64,000 nucleotides of DNA from Hydrogenedens sp964549105 (GTDB lineage: Bacteria; Hydrogenedentota; Hydrogenedentia; Hydrogenedentales; Hydrogenedentaceae). Positions within the stretch are counted from its first letter, which is position 1, and each line of letters opens with the position of its first letter. Positions 8,843-18,098 of this stretch are shown here, in pieces. The position numbers were made by a program, and so were the translations under genes. The stretch is taken from assembly GCA_964549105.1 (NCBI GenBank), contig CAZJTZ010000004.1:1-64000 (forward strand), read 5' to 3'. A model generated the notes under the pieces. The model saw only the letters and a program-made list of their open reading frames with translations. It did not search any database and was not told where the DNA came from.

Positions 8843-9621
8843 ATGCTTCGCGTGTATTACGGCGTAGCACGCTGGATTTAAACAAAACATTAGAGCAATT
8901 GTCCAGTGGATTGAGAATCAACCGTGCAGCAGATGATGCCGCAGGACTGGCAATTGCTGAAGGTTTCCGTTCGCAAGTGTTAGGAACGGGTGTAGCACAG
9001 CGGAATGTTCAGGACGGGATAAGTCTTGTTCAGACTGCAGAAGGTGCTTTAAGTGAAACCACGAATATATTGCAACGCATGCGTGAATTGGCTGTTCAAG
9101 CCGCAAATGGCACTCAAAGTGGTGATAATCGTTTAGCCATTCAGAGTGAAATCAACCAGTTAGCAGAACAGATTACATCTATTGCTAAAGATACCGAATT
9201 CAATGGCGTTGCCGTTTTGAATACTACAAGTGCCATTGTAATACAAGCGGGTATCTACTCTGGTCAGACTCTGGCTCTGAGTATGGCATCTGCAACCGCG
9301 GCAGCGTTAGGCGTTAGCAATTTGAGTGTTGTTTCTATGACATTGGCTGCATCTGCAATTAGCGTAATTGATACGGCACTAAAAACAGTAAACACCGTGC
9401 GTGCAAATTTAGGTGCATATCAAAATCGTTTAGAGTTCACCATGAATACGCTGGGCATCCAGCAGGAAAATGCATCTTCTGCTGAGAGTGCTATTCGTGA
9501 TGCAGATATTGCACAAGTAACGATTCGGTTTACCCGAAACCAGATATTAGTGAATGCAGGAACATCTATATTGGCACAAGCAAATGTTGTTCCGCAGACA
9601 GCACTTCAATTATTAAGATAA
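8806..9621 (+). CDS. fliC: Flagellin 3
   Basis: A 271-residue flagellin with SD AGGAGG 9 nt upstream. Conserved rods as in the other copies, with LQRMRELAVQAANGT and an Ala-rich variable centre (residues about 140-190). Nearly identical 5' end to flagellin 2. Followed by two hairpins before flagellin 4, so transcript levels may drop here. Confidence 0.95.
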   Translation: MGLRINTNISALNASRVLRRSTLDLNKTLEQLSSGLRINRAADDAAGLAIAEGFRSQVLGTGVAQRNVQDGISLVQTAEGALSETTNILQRMRELAVQAANGTQSGDNRLAIQSEINQLAEQITSIAKDTEFNGVAVLNTTSAIVIQAGIYSGQTLALSMASATAAALGVSNLSVVSMTLAASAISVIDTALKTVNTVRANLGAYQNRLEFTMNTLGIQQENASSAESAIRDADIAQVTIRFTRNQILVNAGTSILAQANVVPQTALQLLR

Positions 9622-9630
9622 GAATTACTC

Positions 9631-9711
9631 TGGGGGCAGGGTTTAGAACTGCCCCCAAGTGTAAAACTTATTAGAACTGGCTTTGTTCAGGCAAAAGGCG
9701 TGATTGCCTGA
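9631..9711 (+). terminator. Two successive hairpins between flagellins 3 and 4
   Basis: TGGGGGCAG (9631-9639) pairs perfectly with CTGCCCCCA (9649-9657). A second stem TCAGGCAA (9687-9694) pairs with TTGCCTGA (9704-9711). Neither is followed by a T tract, so leaky termination, RNA processing or 3'-end protection of the flagellin 1-3 message is more likely than a full stop. Confidence 0.45.
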
Positions 9712-9780
9712 GGTAAGTGGACAGTAAGAAAAAGAAAAGGAGTTCTAATAAAGTAAGAGACATTCAAGGAGGTAAGAATT

Positions 9781-10596
9781 ATGGGACTAAAGATTAATAC
9801 AAATATTCCAGCGTTGAACGCTTCGCGAGTGCTGAGGCGTTCTACGCTGGACTTAAATAAGAGTCTTGAAAGACTAAGCAGCGGTCTTCGGATAAACCGT
9901 GCAGCAGATGATGCAGCAGGACTTGCCATTGCTGAAGGTTTTCGGTCGCAAGTTCGGGGTACAGATGTAGCCCAACGGAATGTGCAGGATGGCGTGAGCC
10001 TGGTGCAAACGGCTGAAGGTGCTTTGAGTGAAACTACCAATATTTTGCAAAGAATCCGTGAACTTGCTGTTCAAGCGTCCAATGGAACTTTGAGTAGTGA
10101 TAACCGTACTGCTTTAAATACAGAAACTCAACAATTATTGGCACAGATAGATAAAATAGCCAATGATACAGAGTTTAACGGCATACGGATATTGAGCGCA
10201 ACGAACAGTGTTATACTACAGGCAGGCCCGAAGCAGAATCAAACATTGGAGTTAAACATTGACGCTGCAAATGGAAGCGTTTTAGGTGTTAGTGGGATTA
10301 CTCTTGCTTTTGCTGATTCTGCTGTTGCAGCCATTGGCAAAATAGATGCCGCTTTAAAGAGTGTCAACACTTTGAGGAGTAAATTGGGTGCTTACCAGAA
10401 TCGGCTTGAGTTTACAGTTAATACTCTTGCGATTCAGGAAGAGAATGCATCCTCTGCCGAGAGCGCTATTCGTGATGCAGATATTGCACAGGAGACTATT
10501 AAATTTACCCGTAATCAAATTCTGGTAAATGCAGGAACTTCTGTGCTGGCACAAGCAAATGTTGTTCCACAGACAGCACTAACACTTTTAAGATAA
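9781..10596 (+). CDS. fliC: Flagellin 4
   Basis: The fourth 271-residue flagellin, with SD AAGGAGG 8 nt before the ATG. It begins MGLKINTNIPALNASR and ends PQTALTLLR, the most distinct N-terminus of the set. D0/D1 motifs are intact, with a short variable centre. No separate sigma-28 promoter is visible in the 159-nt gap to flagellin 3. flaG follows 22 nt downstream. Confidence 0.95.
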   Translation: MGLKINTNIPALNASRVLRRSTLDLNKSLERLSSGLRINRAADDAAGLAIAEGFRSQVRGTDVAQRNVQDGVSLVQTAEGALSETTNILQRIRELAVQASNGTLSSDNRTALNTETQQLLAQIDKIANDTEFNGIRILSATNSVILQAGPKQNQTLELNIDAANGSVLGVSGITLAFADSAVAAIGKIDAALKSVNTLRSKLGAYQNRLEFTVNTLAIQEENASSAESAIRDADIAQETIKFTRNQILVNAGTSVLAQANVVPQTALTLLR

Positions 10597-10618
10597 GGTA
10601 AAAGGAGGCGGAGTCATA

Positions 10619-11014
10619 ATGGGTATGTCGCAAATTGATTTTAGAAATATTGCGGCTCTTCCAGAGGTTCAACGAGGGAATGCTTCGTTGCCTACTCCGC
10701 CTCGCCCTTCCTTACAAGGTTTGGGAACAAAAGCACAAGATGTTCCTGGCGAGGCGGAAATCAAGGGAGCCAATTTTAAGGATAAGGCGCAGATGCCAGA
10801 GGAAACCCTCGTAGGAAGTGGAGATACAGTAAAGGATTTGGAACTTCCTATGACCAGTACCCGTCTAATAGTGGACGAGGAAACGAATCGAATTGTTATA
10901 CAGGTGTTAGACGCCAATAATCAAGTAATTAAGCAGGTGCCACCGGATGAGTGGCTTAAATTTCTTTCGCGTTGGGATAAAATTCAAGCGTTATTCTTTG
11001 ATGAATTAGTTTAG
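10619..11014 (+). CDS. flaG: FlaG family flagellar protein
   Basis: A 131-residue protein with a disordered, Pro/Lys-rich N-terminal 75 residues and a C-terminal FlaG domain (TRLIVDEETNRIVIQVLDANNQVIKQVPPDEWLKF as two adjoining strands and a helix). The ATG at 10619 has AGGAGG at a 10-nt spacing; an ATG at 10625 is a possible alternative. Last gene of the flagellin operon. FlaG proteins influence filament length or cap function; the exact role is not settled. Confidence 0.85.
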   Translation: MGMSQIDFRNIAALPEVQRGNASLPTPPRPSLQGLGTKAQDVPGEAEIKGANFKDKAQMPEETLVGSGDTVKDLELPMTSTRLIVDEETNRIVIQVLDANNQVIKQVPPDEWLKFLSRWDKIQALFFDELV

Positions 11015-11042
11015 TAGGGAAAGAAAATGAAGAAAAGGGGGT

Positions 11043-11723
11043 TTAGGGGACGGTAATCCAAGCGCCAGGGGTGCATTTTTCACCTAATTTTTGTCCAAGT
11101 GCACTATTCTTAACTTTTTGAAAGTCCTCATTGTCTTCTGGGATTTGAATTATTTGCCCTGTTTTTGCTCTTTGTATCCGCTCCAGAGCATAGATAGATT
11201 CTACTTTTGATATGGACATAGCGGGGATGTTCTTGTTCAGATTAGCGATTTCCTTATATAAGGCTTTGCGGTCCTTATTCTCATCTGAAAGTAATCTTTG
11301 TATCTCATTTTTGCGTTCCGCTTCTTTAAGGGCATCACATTCTTTAAGTTCAAGGTAGCCTCGATTATTTTCGGCAACACATCCCTGATTTTTTAAGTTC
11401 TCAATATCCTCAAATCGTTCGCGCATACGGTCAGCAATTTCTTTCGCTAATGGAGAGATTGTGAGTAAATTCTCTGCATAAGCGGGTGTAAATATTTGAA
11501 AACCTGAACTTACGCTGCTTGTTTTTTCTGGGAGACTTTCGTTTGCCTTTACAGGAAGTTCATCTGTCTTTTTCTCCACATAATCCAGGAGAGTACCTGC
11601 TTGTTCCTGCACATTACGAATATCCAATGTAATATGTGCCTCAATAGTATGTTTGGTTTGTAAAACACAGTTAATACTTAAAACTGCGCCTAACGCAAAA
11701 ACCAAAAGCACCATTTTTCTCAT
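11043..11723 (-). CDS. YdbL-like (DUF1318) protein with a YnbE-like N-terminal part
   Basis: A 226-residue exported protein. Hydrophobic N-terminus with a possible but non-canonical lipobox (LSINC, about residue 19). Residues about 20-55 (TIEAHITLDIRNVQEQAG and the following helix) resemble the small lipoprotein YnbE. Residues about 105-226 match the DUF1318/YdbL pattern (GYLELKECDALKEAERKNEI, DENKDRKALYKEIA, final GAWITV). Located 104 nt downstream of the YdbH-like gene on the same strand. In E. coli, YdbH, YnbE and YdbL are separate proteins acting together in outer-membrane lipid homeostasis; here two of them seem joined. The DUF1318 call is strong, the YnbE call is inference. Confidence 0.7.
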   Translation of the reverse strand: MRKMVLLVFALGAVLSINCVLQTKHTIEAHITLDIRNVQEQAGTLLDYVEKKTDELPVKANESLPEKTSSVSSGFQIFTPAYAENLLTISPLAKEIADRMRERFEDIENLKNQGCVAENNRGYLELKECDALKEAERKNEIQRLLSDENKDRKALYKEIANLNKNIPAMSISKVESIYALERIQRAKTGQIIQIPEDNEDFQKVKNSALGQKLGEKCTPGAWITVP

Positions 11724-11827
11724 ATTCTCTCCTTTTAGTTTTCGTTGTCATATATTTAGACGAAACTAATTATAATTTTATTTCATTATACAAATTATAG
11801 CAAATAAAAATTTACTTTTCTCCTTTT

Positions 11828-14800
11828 TTACTTAATTTCTATTTGAACATTAGAAGGGGTTGTTATCAAAGACCAGAGAGATTTCCAGTCAGCATTGATA
11901 TAGAAGATAGGTGCAAGATTTATGTTTGGAGTTGTTAAGAGCAAAGAAACCGTTGCTTGATTGTTCTCGAATCCGATAGTCAGTTCACCATTAGTAAAAG
12001 GTTTGGGGTCTTCCTTCCCTAATAATTTTTCCAGTTGTTTTTCTACAATGCTGACATTTTGTAGATATAGTATCAGCCGAAGGAGCACATCTCGATTAAT
12101 AGTCAACCCCTTGGGGCATGCCAGATTAAAATCACCATCTATCATTTGACCGGTCATGAGGTTTACATCAAAGTCAAACGAACCATCGGCTATTCCTGAA
12201 ATTTGTATCCAGGGCGGTTTAATTTCTTCTGTAAATTGGGATAAATCCAATTCATTAAACGAACCTGTAATATTGCCTAAGAGTAAATTGTCTTTCTTCT
12301 GTATGTTTCCTTCAAAGTTGAAATTACCTTTCCACAAATTTCCAGAGATGTTTTCTAATTTCATTCCAAAGGGGAATAAACTGAGATAAAAATTGCTTTC
12401 TATCTGTTGTAAGGGGATTTTGTTGAAAATAATATTATCTGCGTTTATGTGAATAGGAAATGTTGTTTCCGCTATATTTTGTTCATAACCTTCTGAAAGA
12501 AAATTTTCTATCTGTATTTGCCATGTAGGAAGATTTAACTTCTGAATATCAAAGTCCCACTTAATACTCCCACTATTTAACCTATGGTCGCTATATTCAA
12601 ATTTATCTACTACCAGTGAAAAAGTTCCGTTGCTTTCTGAACCGATTCCTATGTTATGCAAATTAGCCAGATTCCCCGTGATAGACGCATTTTCGATATT
12701 TAATAGAAACTTCTTATCGTTTGATGGAAACTCAAAACTACATTTCTGGATATTACCCAGAGAGCAATTCTGAATACCGGTTTGCAATTGTTCAATTTCG
12801 ACTTTATATTTTGAAAAATCAATAATTGCATTTCCGTTAACACACAAATTTATTCCTTCAGGTAGCGTATATCCTGCTATTCCTATCCCTTCGCCTGTGC
12901 TTGCTCCTTGAATCTGGATTTTTTGTTTTCCATCCCAATTAAGGTTACCTGTAAAATCTATCTTTCCTGGAAGATAAAAAGGTAAAAAATCAGAAGAAAT
13001 GGTGGAAAGATATATTTTTGTTTTTATCTTTCCTTCCAGAGACAACGGAGACAAAGATAGATTGCAGGGTTGTAATTCAAAGTCCATAGAATTTTCAGAG
13101 GCAAATTGGAGGGTTCCGGAAACCATTTGTAAATTTTTAATTGTTCCTTGAAAATTAAATTCTGATGGAGAAATGGGTGGGAATTCAATATCTTCATTTT
13201 CGGGGAATAACTTGCCAGCAAATAGCAATTGAGTTTCGTTTAGTGATGTGCCCTGCATGTCTATATTGCAGTCTCCGACTGAATTTACGAAGGTATTTTT
13301 AAGAAAGGAAGGTGCCCAAGTCTCAAAGTATTTTATAGGAAACTTCTCAGTGTTTATCTTTACTTTATATAAACCCAAAGGTATAAATTCTGTTGAAAAA
13401 TGAATAGGATGAGACAAATAATTCACATCCCCATTCCAGTTTAGTTTAGTTTTATTATTAATATCTGGAGCAATATGAAATTTACTATTTAGTGTGATGG
13501 TTTCAAATTTTGGAGAAACACACTTTCCCTGAACTTCTCCTTCCATATTGGGAAATACCCCATTTAACAAAAAGGAATATTCAACTGAGAATGGTGCAAT
13601 TTGACTCAGCATGAATGTGTCATATAAATAAGGTGAGGTTTTCTGGATTAGAGAGATATGAAGTGGGCTTTCAGAGACAAGTTTTAATTCTGTGTTTTGA
13701 TTTGCAGGTGTATATTTCCACATTATTTTCCATTTAGGTTCTTCATCTGTGTTTAGTGTTATAACAGTGCTTTGCTCATTATCCAAAAAATCAGAATGGA
13801 TATGTAGCGTAGAAGTAAAATCTAGCCATGTTTTGCCTTTTTCTCCCACAGTTAAAGAATGGACAGATATATCTCCATTAATAGTTTCAGGAGTCCATAG
13901 CATCCTTTGATAGTGGAAACTCCCTGTAATGTTTTTCATTTCTATCTCTTTCCAATGGATGGGAAACGATAAAAAGGAATAAGCCCCTTCGGATATATAG
14001 TTTGCTGCAAGTTCATCTGAGTATAAACAGATATTGTCTAAACTAATTTTTTGAATAGATTTATTAACATTAAGTTTTCCCGAGATAAGGATATGAGGTG
14101 CAAATTGAATGAGAGTATCTATTTCATATAATTCTTGTAGTGATTGGCATGTAATATTAATAACGCCGGGAATCTCTTTAGTCTGTTGTCTATAAAAGAT
14201 TTCTAATCTTGTATTGGGGGCATTAAGAAAAAGACATTTTTTCTCTTTATCAGTTGTTAGTTGTGCCCCTGTTAAGGACAGACTTTTTCCTGAAATTGAA
14301 TCTGAAAAGATAAGTTTTTTTATAACCAATTTCTGGGGTAGGTATTTAAAATAAGTATTATAATCTTTTTTTTCTTTGTTATAAGAGAGAGTTGTTGTAG
14401 GCTTAGTATCTTTTTCTTTACCTTTATGTTTTGAATTAATATTGATTTTACATTCTTCAATATTCAAATGGTAGTTTTGTAATTTCCATGTAAAAAACTT
14501 TACCTGAAAATTATTAAGTTCTAATGCCGTGTTATAATTGGGGAGTTGGATATAGATTTTTTTAAGAGAAATATCTGGATAAAAAGATAATCCTTTCAAT
14601 GTTATAGATATATTCGAAGTGGGTGTGAAAGATATAGAGCCTTTAATTTGAAGTGTTGTCCAAATTCCCAAAATGAGTAAAAGTAAAATACAAAAACAAA
14701 GGATAAAACCGACAATAATATATTTTACAATTTGAACTATTTTTTTTCTCAAAAGGTTTTCCTTTAATATAATATATAAATAGATTACCATAATTTTCAT
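11828..14800 (-). CDS. YdbH-like intermembrane lipid transport protein (AsmA/TamB-like)
   Basis: A 990-residue protein with one N-terminal membrane anchor (about residues 25-48) and a long beta-rich periplasmic part, as in YdbH/TamB/AsmA-like bridge proteins. The C-terminal 200 residues resemble the YdbH domain (GIADGSFDFDVNLMTGQMID, CPKGLTINRDVLLRLILYL, NGELTIGFENNQATVSLLL). It pairs with the YdbL-like gene downstream. The ATG at 14800 has no visible SD; a TTG at 14752 (residue 17, MRKKIVQIVKYIIVGF) has AAAGGA at a 7-nt spacing and is the better start by that criterion. Divergent from the histidine kinase gene. Confidence 0.7.
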   Translation of the reverse strand: MKIMVIYLYIILKENLLRKKIVQIVKYIIVGFILCFCILLLLILGIWTTLQIKGSISFTPTSNISITLKGLSFYPDISLKKIYIQLPNYNTALELNNFQVKFFTWKLQNYHLNIEECKININSKHKGKEKDTKPTTTLSYNKEKKDYNTYFKYLPQKLVIKKLIFSDSISGKSLSLTGAQLTTDKEKKCLFLNAPNTRLEIFYRQQTKEIPGVINITCQSLQELYEIDTLIQFAPHILISGKLNVNKSIQKISLDNICLYSDELAANYISEGAYSFLSFPIHWKEIEMKNITGSFHYQRMLWTPETINGDISVHSLTVGEKGKTWLDFTSTLHIHSDFLDNEQSTVITLNTDEEPKWKIMWKYTPANQNTELKLVSESPLHISLIQKTSPYLYDTFMLSQIAPFSVEYSFLLNGVFPNMEGEVQGKCVSPKFETITLNSKFHIAPDINNKTKLNWNGDVNYLSHPIHFSTEFIPLGLYKVKINTEKFPIKYFETWAPSFLKNTFVNSVGDCNIDMQGTSLNETQLLFAGKLFPENEDIEFPPISPSEFNFQGTIKNLQMVSGTLQFASENSMDFELQPCNLSLSPLSLEGKIKTKIYLSTISSDFLPFYLPGKIDFTGNLNWDGKQKIQIQGASTGEGIGIAGYTLPEGINLCVNGNAIIDFSKYKVEIEQLQTGIQNCSLGNIQKCSFEFPSNDKKFLLNIENASITGNLANLHNIGIGSESNGTFSLVVDKFEYSDHRLNSGSIKWDFDIQKLNLPTWQIQIENFLSEGYEQNIAETTFPIHINADNIIFNKIPLQQIESNFYLSLFPFGMKLENISGNLWKGNFNFEGNIQKKDNLLLGNITGSFNELDLSQFTEEIKPPWIQISGIADGSFDFDVNLMTGQMIDGDFNLACPKGLTINRDVLLRLILYLQNVSIVEKQLEKLLGKEDPKPFTNGELTIGFENNQATVSLLLTTPNINLAPIFYINADWKSLWSLITTPSNVQIEIK

Positions 14801-14817
14801 TTTAACTACGAAGAATC

Positions 14818-17325
14818 ATGGGAAAAAAGTCAATAGCAAAAAAAGAGCAAACTGTTCCGCCAGAAAGGGACACAGCAGAATTAAATGACAGGGTTGAGGG
14901 TACACCTATAAATAAAGGGAGTGTCCCTTTCTCCACGAAATTATATCGTGTTTTGTTTGTCCAACCGTTACAGGGGTCTCATCAATCATTGTATCCCACA
15001 ATATTAGAGCATCTTCCCGAATGCCATATAGACTGTGTCCATTCTATAAAGGATACAATGGACTATGTCAAGGTTTTTGTGCCTGACTGCCTGATTATTG
15101 ATGGTGCTCTGGGAGATGATGATTGTTTAACGCTATGCAGGCATTGGAAAACTTCTCTTGAAACTTCAAAAACACCTATTCTACTTATAGTGGACTATGA
15201 AACCTCAACAGAGCGCCGTTGGGAATGGTTAGTTGCAGGCATAGACGATTTCCTTATTTTTCCATGTGATACACCTGAAATTATAACGCGTATCCGTGTC
15301 TTATTGCGTATGAGACAGGCAGAAATGGGGCTCTGGGAAGCCAATCGTAGGCTGATGGGATTGGCAGAAGAGCGGTCGCGTGCTTTGTTCATATATGATT
15401 CTCTGAATCGTTTTTTATTGGATAATTGTACAAACCCGATATTAATCTTTGAACTTAATGAAAATATTGAAGATAGTCGTTTTCTTGATGCTAATTCGAT
15501 TGTATATGAGATAACAGGTTATAGTCGAGAAGATTTTTTACAACTTCGATTGCGTGATATTATTCCTCCAAATCGTGCCAGAGGAATAGAAGGTAGAATT
15601 GAAAGTATTACTCAGCACCAGCAAGTATCTTTTGAGACAGTCATTTTAGCCAAAGATGGCAGGCAAATCCCTGTATATGTTCAAGCACGGGCATTCGATA
15701 CAGACAGCCACTCTTGTATCATTACTATTGGTCAGCCTCTTGGAGACACACAAGGTCTTATCTCGGAACGACTTTCTGAAAGTGCTTCGAGATATCGGAT
15801 TCTGGCAGCCCAGACGGGGATGATGATTTATGATTGTAACCTTCAGACAGGAAAAATTAAATGGGGAGGTGCGGTAACGCAGGTAACAGGCTATCTGCTC
15901 CACGAACTGGAGATGATTAATTTACAAAGATGGATTGACCATATTCATCCAGAAGATTCAGCCCGAGTAACGGCACATATTGAAATTGCAAAAGAGGAGG
16001 TAGGGAAATTTCGGATTGAGTATCGGTTAAGACATAGGAGTGGTGAGTATCGTTATGTAGAAGACCAGGGCGTGGTTTTGCCGGATGCTACAGGGGAAGC
16101 CTATCGCATATTGGGTTCAATAAAAGATATAACCGTGCGGAAGGAAGAAGAAGAAGCAAGAAGACGAGCAGAACAACAGGTTCAACATTCACAGCGGCTG
16201 GAAAGTTTAGGCGTATTGGCAGGAGGAATTGCTCATGATTTTAATAATCTGCTGGCTGTGATTATTGGTTTAACGGATATGGCATTAAACGAAGTGCCGA
16301 AAAAATCAGCCATACATGAAGACTTGAAAGAAGTGTTGCAGGCGGCACATCGTGCGAAAGACCTTGTAAAACAGATTTTGACCTTCAGCCGACAAACAGG
16401 CGAGGAAAATACCCCTTTGTATTTACATGTGGTTGCTCGTGAAGCACTGAAACTTTTGAAAGTAACTGCCCCACCTACAATAGAAATTATTGATAACATA
16501 GATGTCCATTCGGGTGCAATTATGGGCAATCCAGCACAGATACATCAAGTTGTTATGAACTACTGCACCAATGCTATCCAAGCCATGCCTAAGGGAGGCA
16601 AATTAGAAGTGGATGTTCGTGATGTTACTCTGGACGATAATGCCTCACAAATCCATCCCAAACTTAAACCCGGCGCCTATGTAAAATTGACCGTTTGCGA
16701 CACAGGCTATGGAATGGAACCACATATTTTAGAACGGATTTTTGACCCATTTTTCACTACGAAAAAACCCAGCGAGGGAACAGGTATGGGGTTGGCAGTT
16801 GTCCACGGAATTGTTACCTCTCATGGTGGCGCAATTGTTGTAGAAAGTAAGCCTTCTATGGGTTCTACCTTTTATACCTATTTCCCGAGGATTGATAACC
16901 CTATTGTATCTGAGAAACGACAAGAGGAAGAGCCTCTGGAAGGACAGGAAAGGATTCTATTTGTTGATGACGAAGAATCTGTCTGCAAGTTAGGAAAACG
17001 CGTACTAACGCAGTGGGGGTATAAGGTGGAAGTGTGCCAAAACCCTCTAACAGCATTAGCCCTTTTTACACAACATCCTGACCGATTTGACCTTGTCGTT
17101 ACAGACCAGGCTATGCCCAAAATGTCTGGCGAGGTCCTGGCTCGCTGGGTTAAAGAACTTCGTCCTAATGTTCCTGTGGTTTTGTTCACAGGTTTTAGTG
17201 GCGAACTTTCAACGGAAGAACTATCACGATTAGGTATTGAGGATATAGTAATGAAACCTATCGTTGCTCGCGACCTTGCTCGTCGTATCCGAAAAGTCTT
17301 AAATCAACGAAAAGACAGAATTTAA
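14818..17325 (+). CDS. Hybrid histidine kinase: REC-PAS-PAS-HK-REC
   Basis: An 835-residue soluble sensor kinase with no membrane segment. Order: a receiver-like domain (about 42-160) with Asp95 kept but the usual KP motif changed to FP, so probably degenerate; PAS (about 190-310); PAS/PAC (about 320-440); HisKA with His473 in GGIAHDFNNLLAVIIG; HATPase with N box NYCTNAIQAM, DTGYGMEP, and GTGMGLAVVHGIV; a C-terminal receiver with Asp763 (VTDQAMPKMSG) and Lys813 (VMKP). The signal and partner are unknown. Start codon has only a weak purine-rich SD. Divergent from the YdbH-like gene. Confidence 0.92.
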   Translation: MGKKSIAKKEQTVPPERDTAELNDRVEGTPINKGSVPFSTKLYRVLFVQPLQGSHQSLYPTILEHLPECHIDCVHSIKDTMDYVKVFVPDCLIIDGALGDDDCLTLCRHWKTSLETSKTPILLIVDYETSTERRWEWLVAGIDDFLIFPCDTPEIITRIRVLLRMRQAEMGLWEANRRLMGLAEERSRALFIYDSLNRFLLDNCTNPILIFELNENIEDSRFLDANSIVYEITGYSREDFLQLRLRDIIPPNRARGIEGRIESITQHQQVSFETVILAKDGRQIPVYVQARAFDTDSHSCIITIGQPLGDTQGLISERLSESASRYRILAAQTGMMIYDCNLQTGKIKWGGAVTQVTGYLLHELEMINLQRWIDHIHPEDSARVTAHIEIAKEEVGKFRIEYRLRHRSGEYRYVEDQGVVLPDATGEAYRILGSIKDITVRKEEEEARRRAEQQVQHSQRLESLGVLAGGIAHDFNNLLAVIIGLTDMALNEVPKKSAIHEDLKEVLQAAHRAKDLVKQILTFSRQTGEENTPLYLHVVAREALKLLKVTAPPTIEIIDNIDVHSGAIMGNPAQIHQVVMNYCTNAIQAMPKGGKLEVDVRDVTLDDNASQIHPKLKPGAYVKLTVCDTGYGMEPHILERIFDPFFTTKKPSEGTGMGLAVVHGIVTSHGGAIVVESKPSMGSTFYTYFPRIDNPIVSEKRQEEEPLEGQERILFVDDEESVCKLGKRVLTQWGYKVEVCQNPLTALALFTQHPDRFDLVVTDQAMPKMSGEVLARWVKELRPNVPVVLFTGFSGELSTEELSRLGIEDIVMKPIVARDLARRIRKVLNQRKDRI

Positions 17326-17350
17326 TTCTTAATTTTTGTCAATTAAGAAT
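17325..17350. terminator. Hairpin between convergent genes
   Basis: ATTCTTAATT (17325-17334) is perfectly complementary to AATTAAGAAT (17341-17350), with a 6-nt loop. It lies between the hybrid kinase and a convergent lipoprotein gene and begins at the kinase stop codon. No clear T tract. Confidence 0.45.
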
Positions 17351-17351
17351 A

Positions 17352-18098
17352 TTAACTGGGTTTAACAATACCTAAATTAATGGAGGAATGGGGGGGGATT
17401 TTTACTTCTTTAATTTCTAATATCATTCCGTTTTCGGTTCTTATCCGCAGGTTATACATTCCCGCGGGAAGCGGAGTGAATTGAGTATTTCCTGCTTCGT
17501 CGGTAAGTGAATCGCAGGGCCACCAGGGACCTAATTTAGGGTGAAACATCATTAATCCTACACTCTTGTTTGAAATGGGTTGACTATCTTTATCAAGTAA
17601 TCGTAACTCAATGGAACTGGCTTCCAGCATAACTACCTGCATGTCTTCAAGGTAATCGGCATCAGTTGGAGCAATTTCAAAGTAGTTGTTGGGAAAATAG
17701 TGTAGGATGGGGTCCCATGCACGAATGAACACGGCTTTGTTCTTTGGAATTTGGATGGTACTTATTCCTTCGGGACCGCTCAAATTGCCCCGGGCAATAG
17801 GTTCATCAAAGGCGTTTGGTTTCTCTGTCGCGACACCTGCCATGTTTTCAAGGGGTTTCCCTGTGCTATCTATAATGAATATTTTACCGGTAACCCATGG
17901 GCTTGGAGATTTTTTTTCTGGTGCAGGTGTTTCAGAAAGAGTTTGGGGTTTAATTGTTTCAACAGGTTTATTTTCTTCCTGAACAGGCTGTTCGTTTCCT
18001 GCATTTTTTGGGCTGCAAGAAAAAAGAAGTGGAAACAGTAAAAGTAGAAAGAGAAACTGTAAGTAAATCTTATTCCATTTATATTTAGTTTGTCTCAT
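17352..18098 (-). CDS. Lipoprotein with carboxypeptidase-regulatory/Ig-like domain
   Basis: A 248-residue protein with a signal peptide and lipobox LLFSC (Cys about 28), a Pro/Glu-rich linker to about residue 66, then a beta-sandwich region with repeated motifs such as IIDSTGKPLENM and LLDKDSQPISNKS, resembling carboxypeptidase-regulatory-like folds. Its start overlaps the end of the ABC transporter gene by 14 nt, so the two are probably cotranscribed and coupled. Function unknown; outer-membrane or periplasmic lipoprotein. Confidence 0.75.
   Translation of the reverse strand: MRQTKYKWNKIYLQFLFLLLLFPLLFSCSPKNAGNEQPVQEENKPVETIKPQTLSETPAPEKKSPSPWVTGKIFIIDSTGKPLENMAGVATEKPNAFDEPIARGNLSGPEGISTIQIPKNKAVFIRAWDPILHYFPNNYFEIAPTDADYLEDMQVVMLEASSIELRLLDKDSQPISNKSVGLMMFHPKLGPWWPCDSLTDEAGNTQFTPLPAGMYNLRIRTENGMILEIKEVKIPPHSSINLGIVKPS

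Noticed and set aside
9687..10040. 117-codon minus-strand frame over flagellin 4
   Set aside because: It mirrors the conserved flagellin codons and similar frames occur opposite other copies; no SD and no recognisable product.
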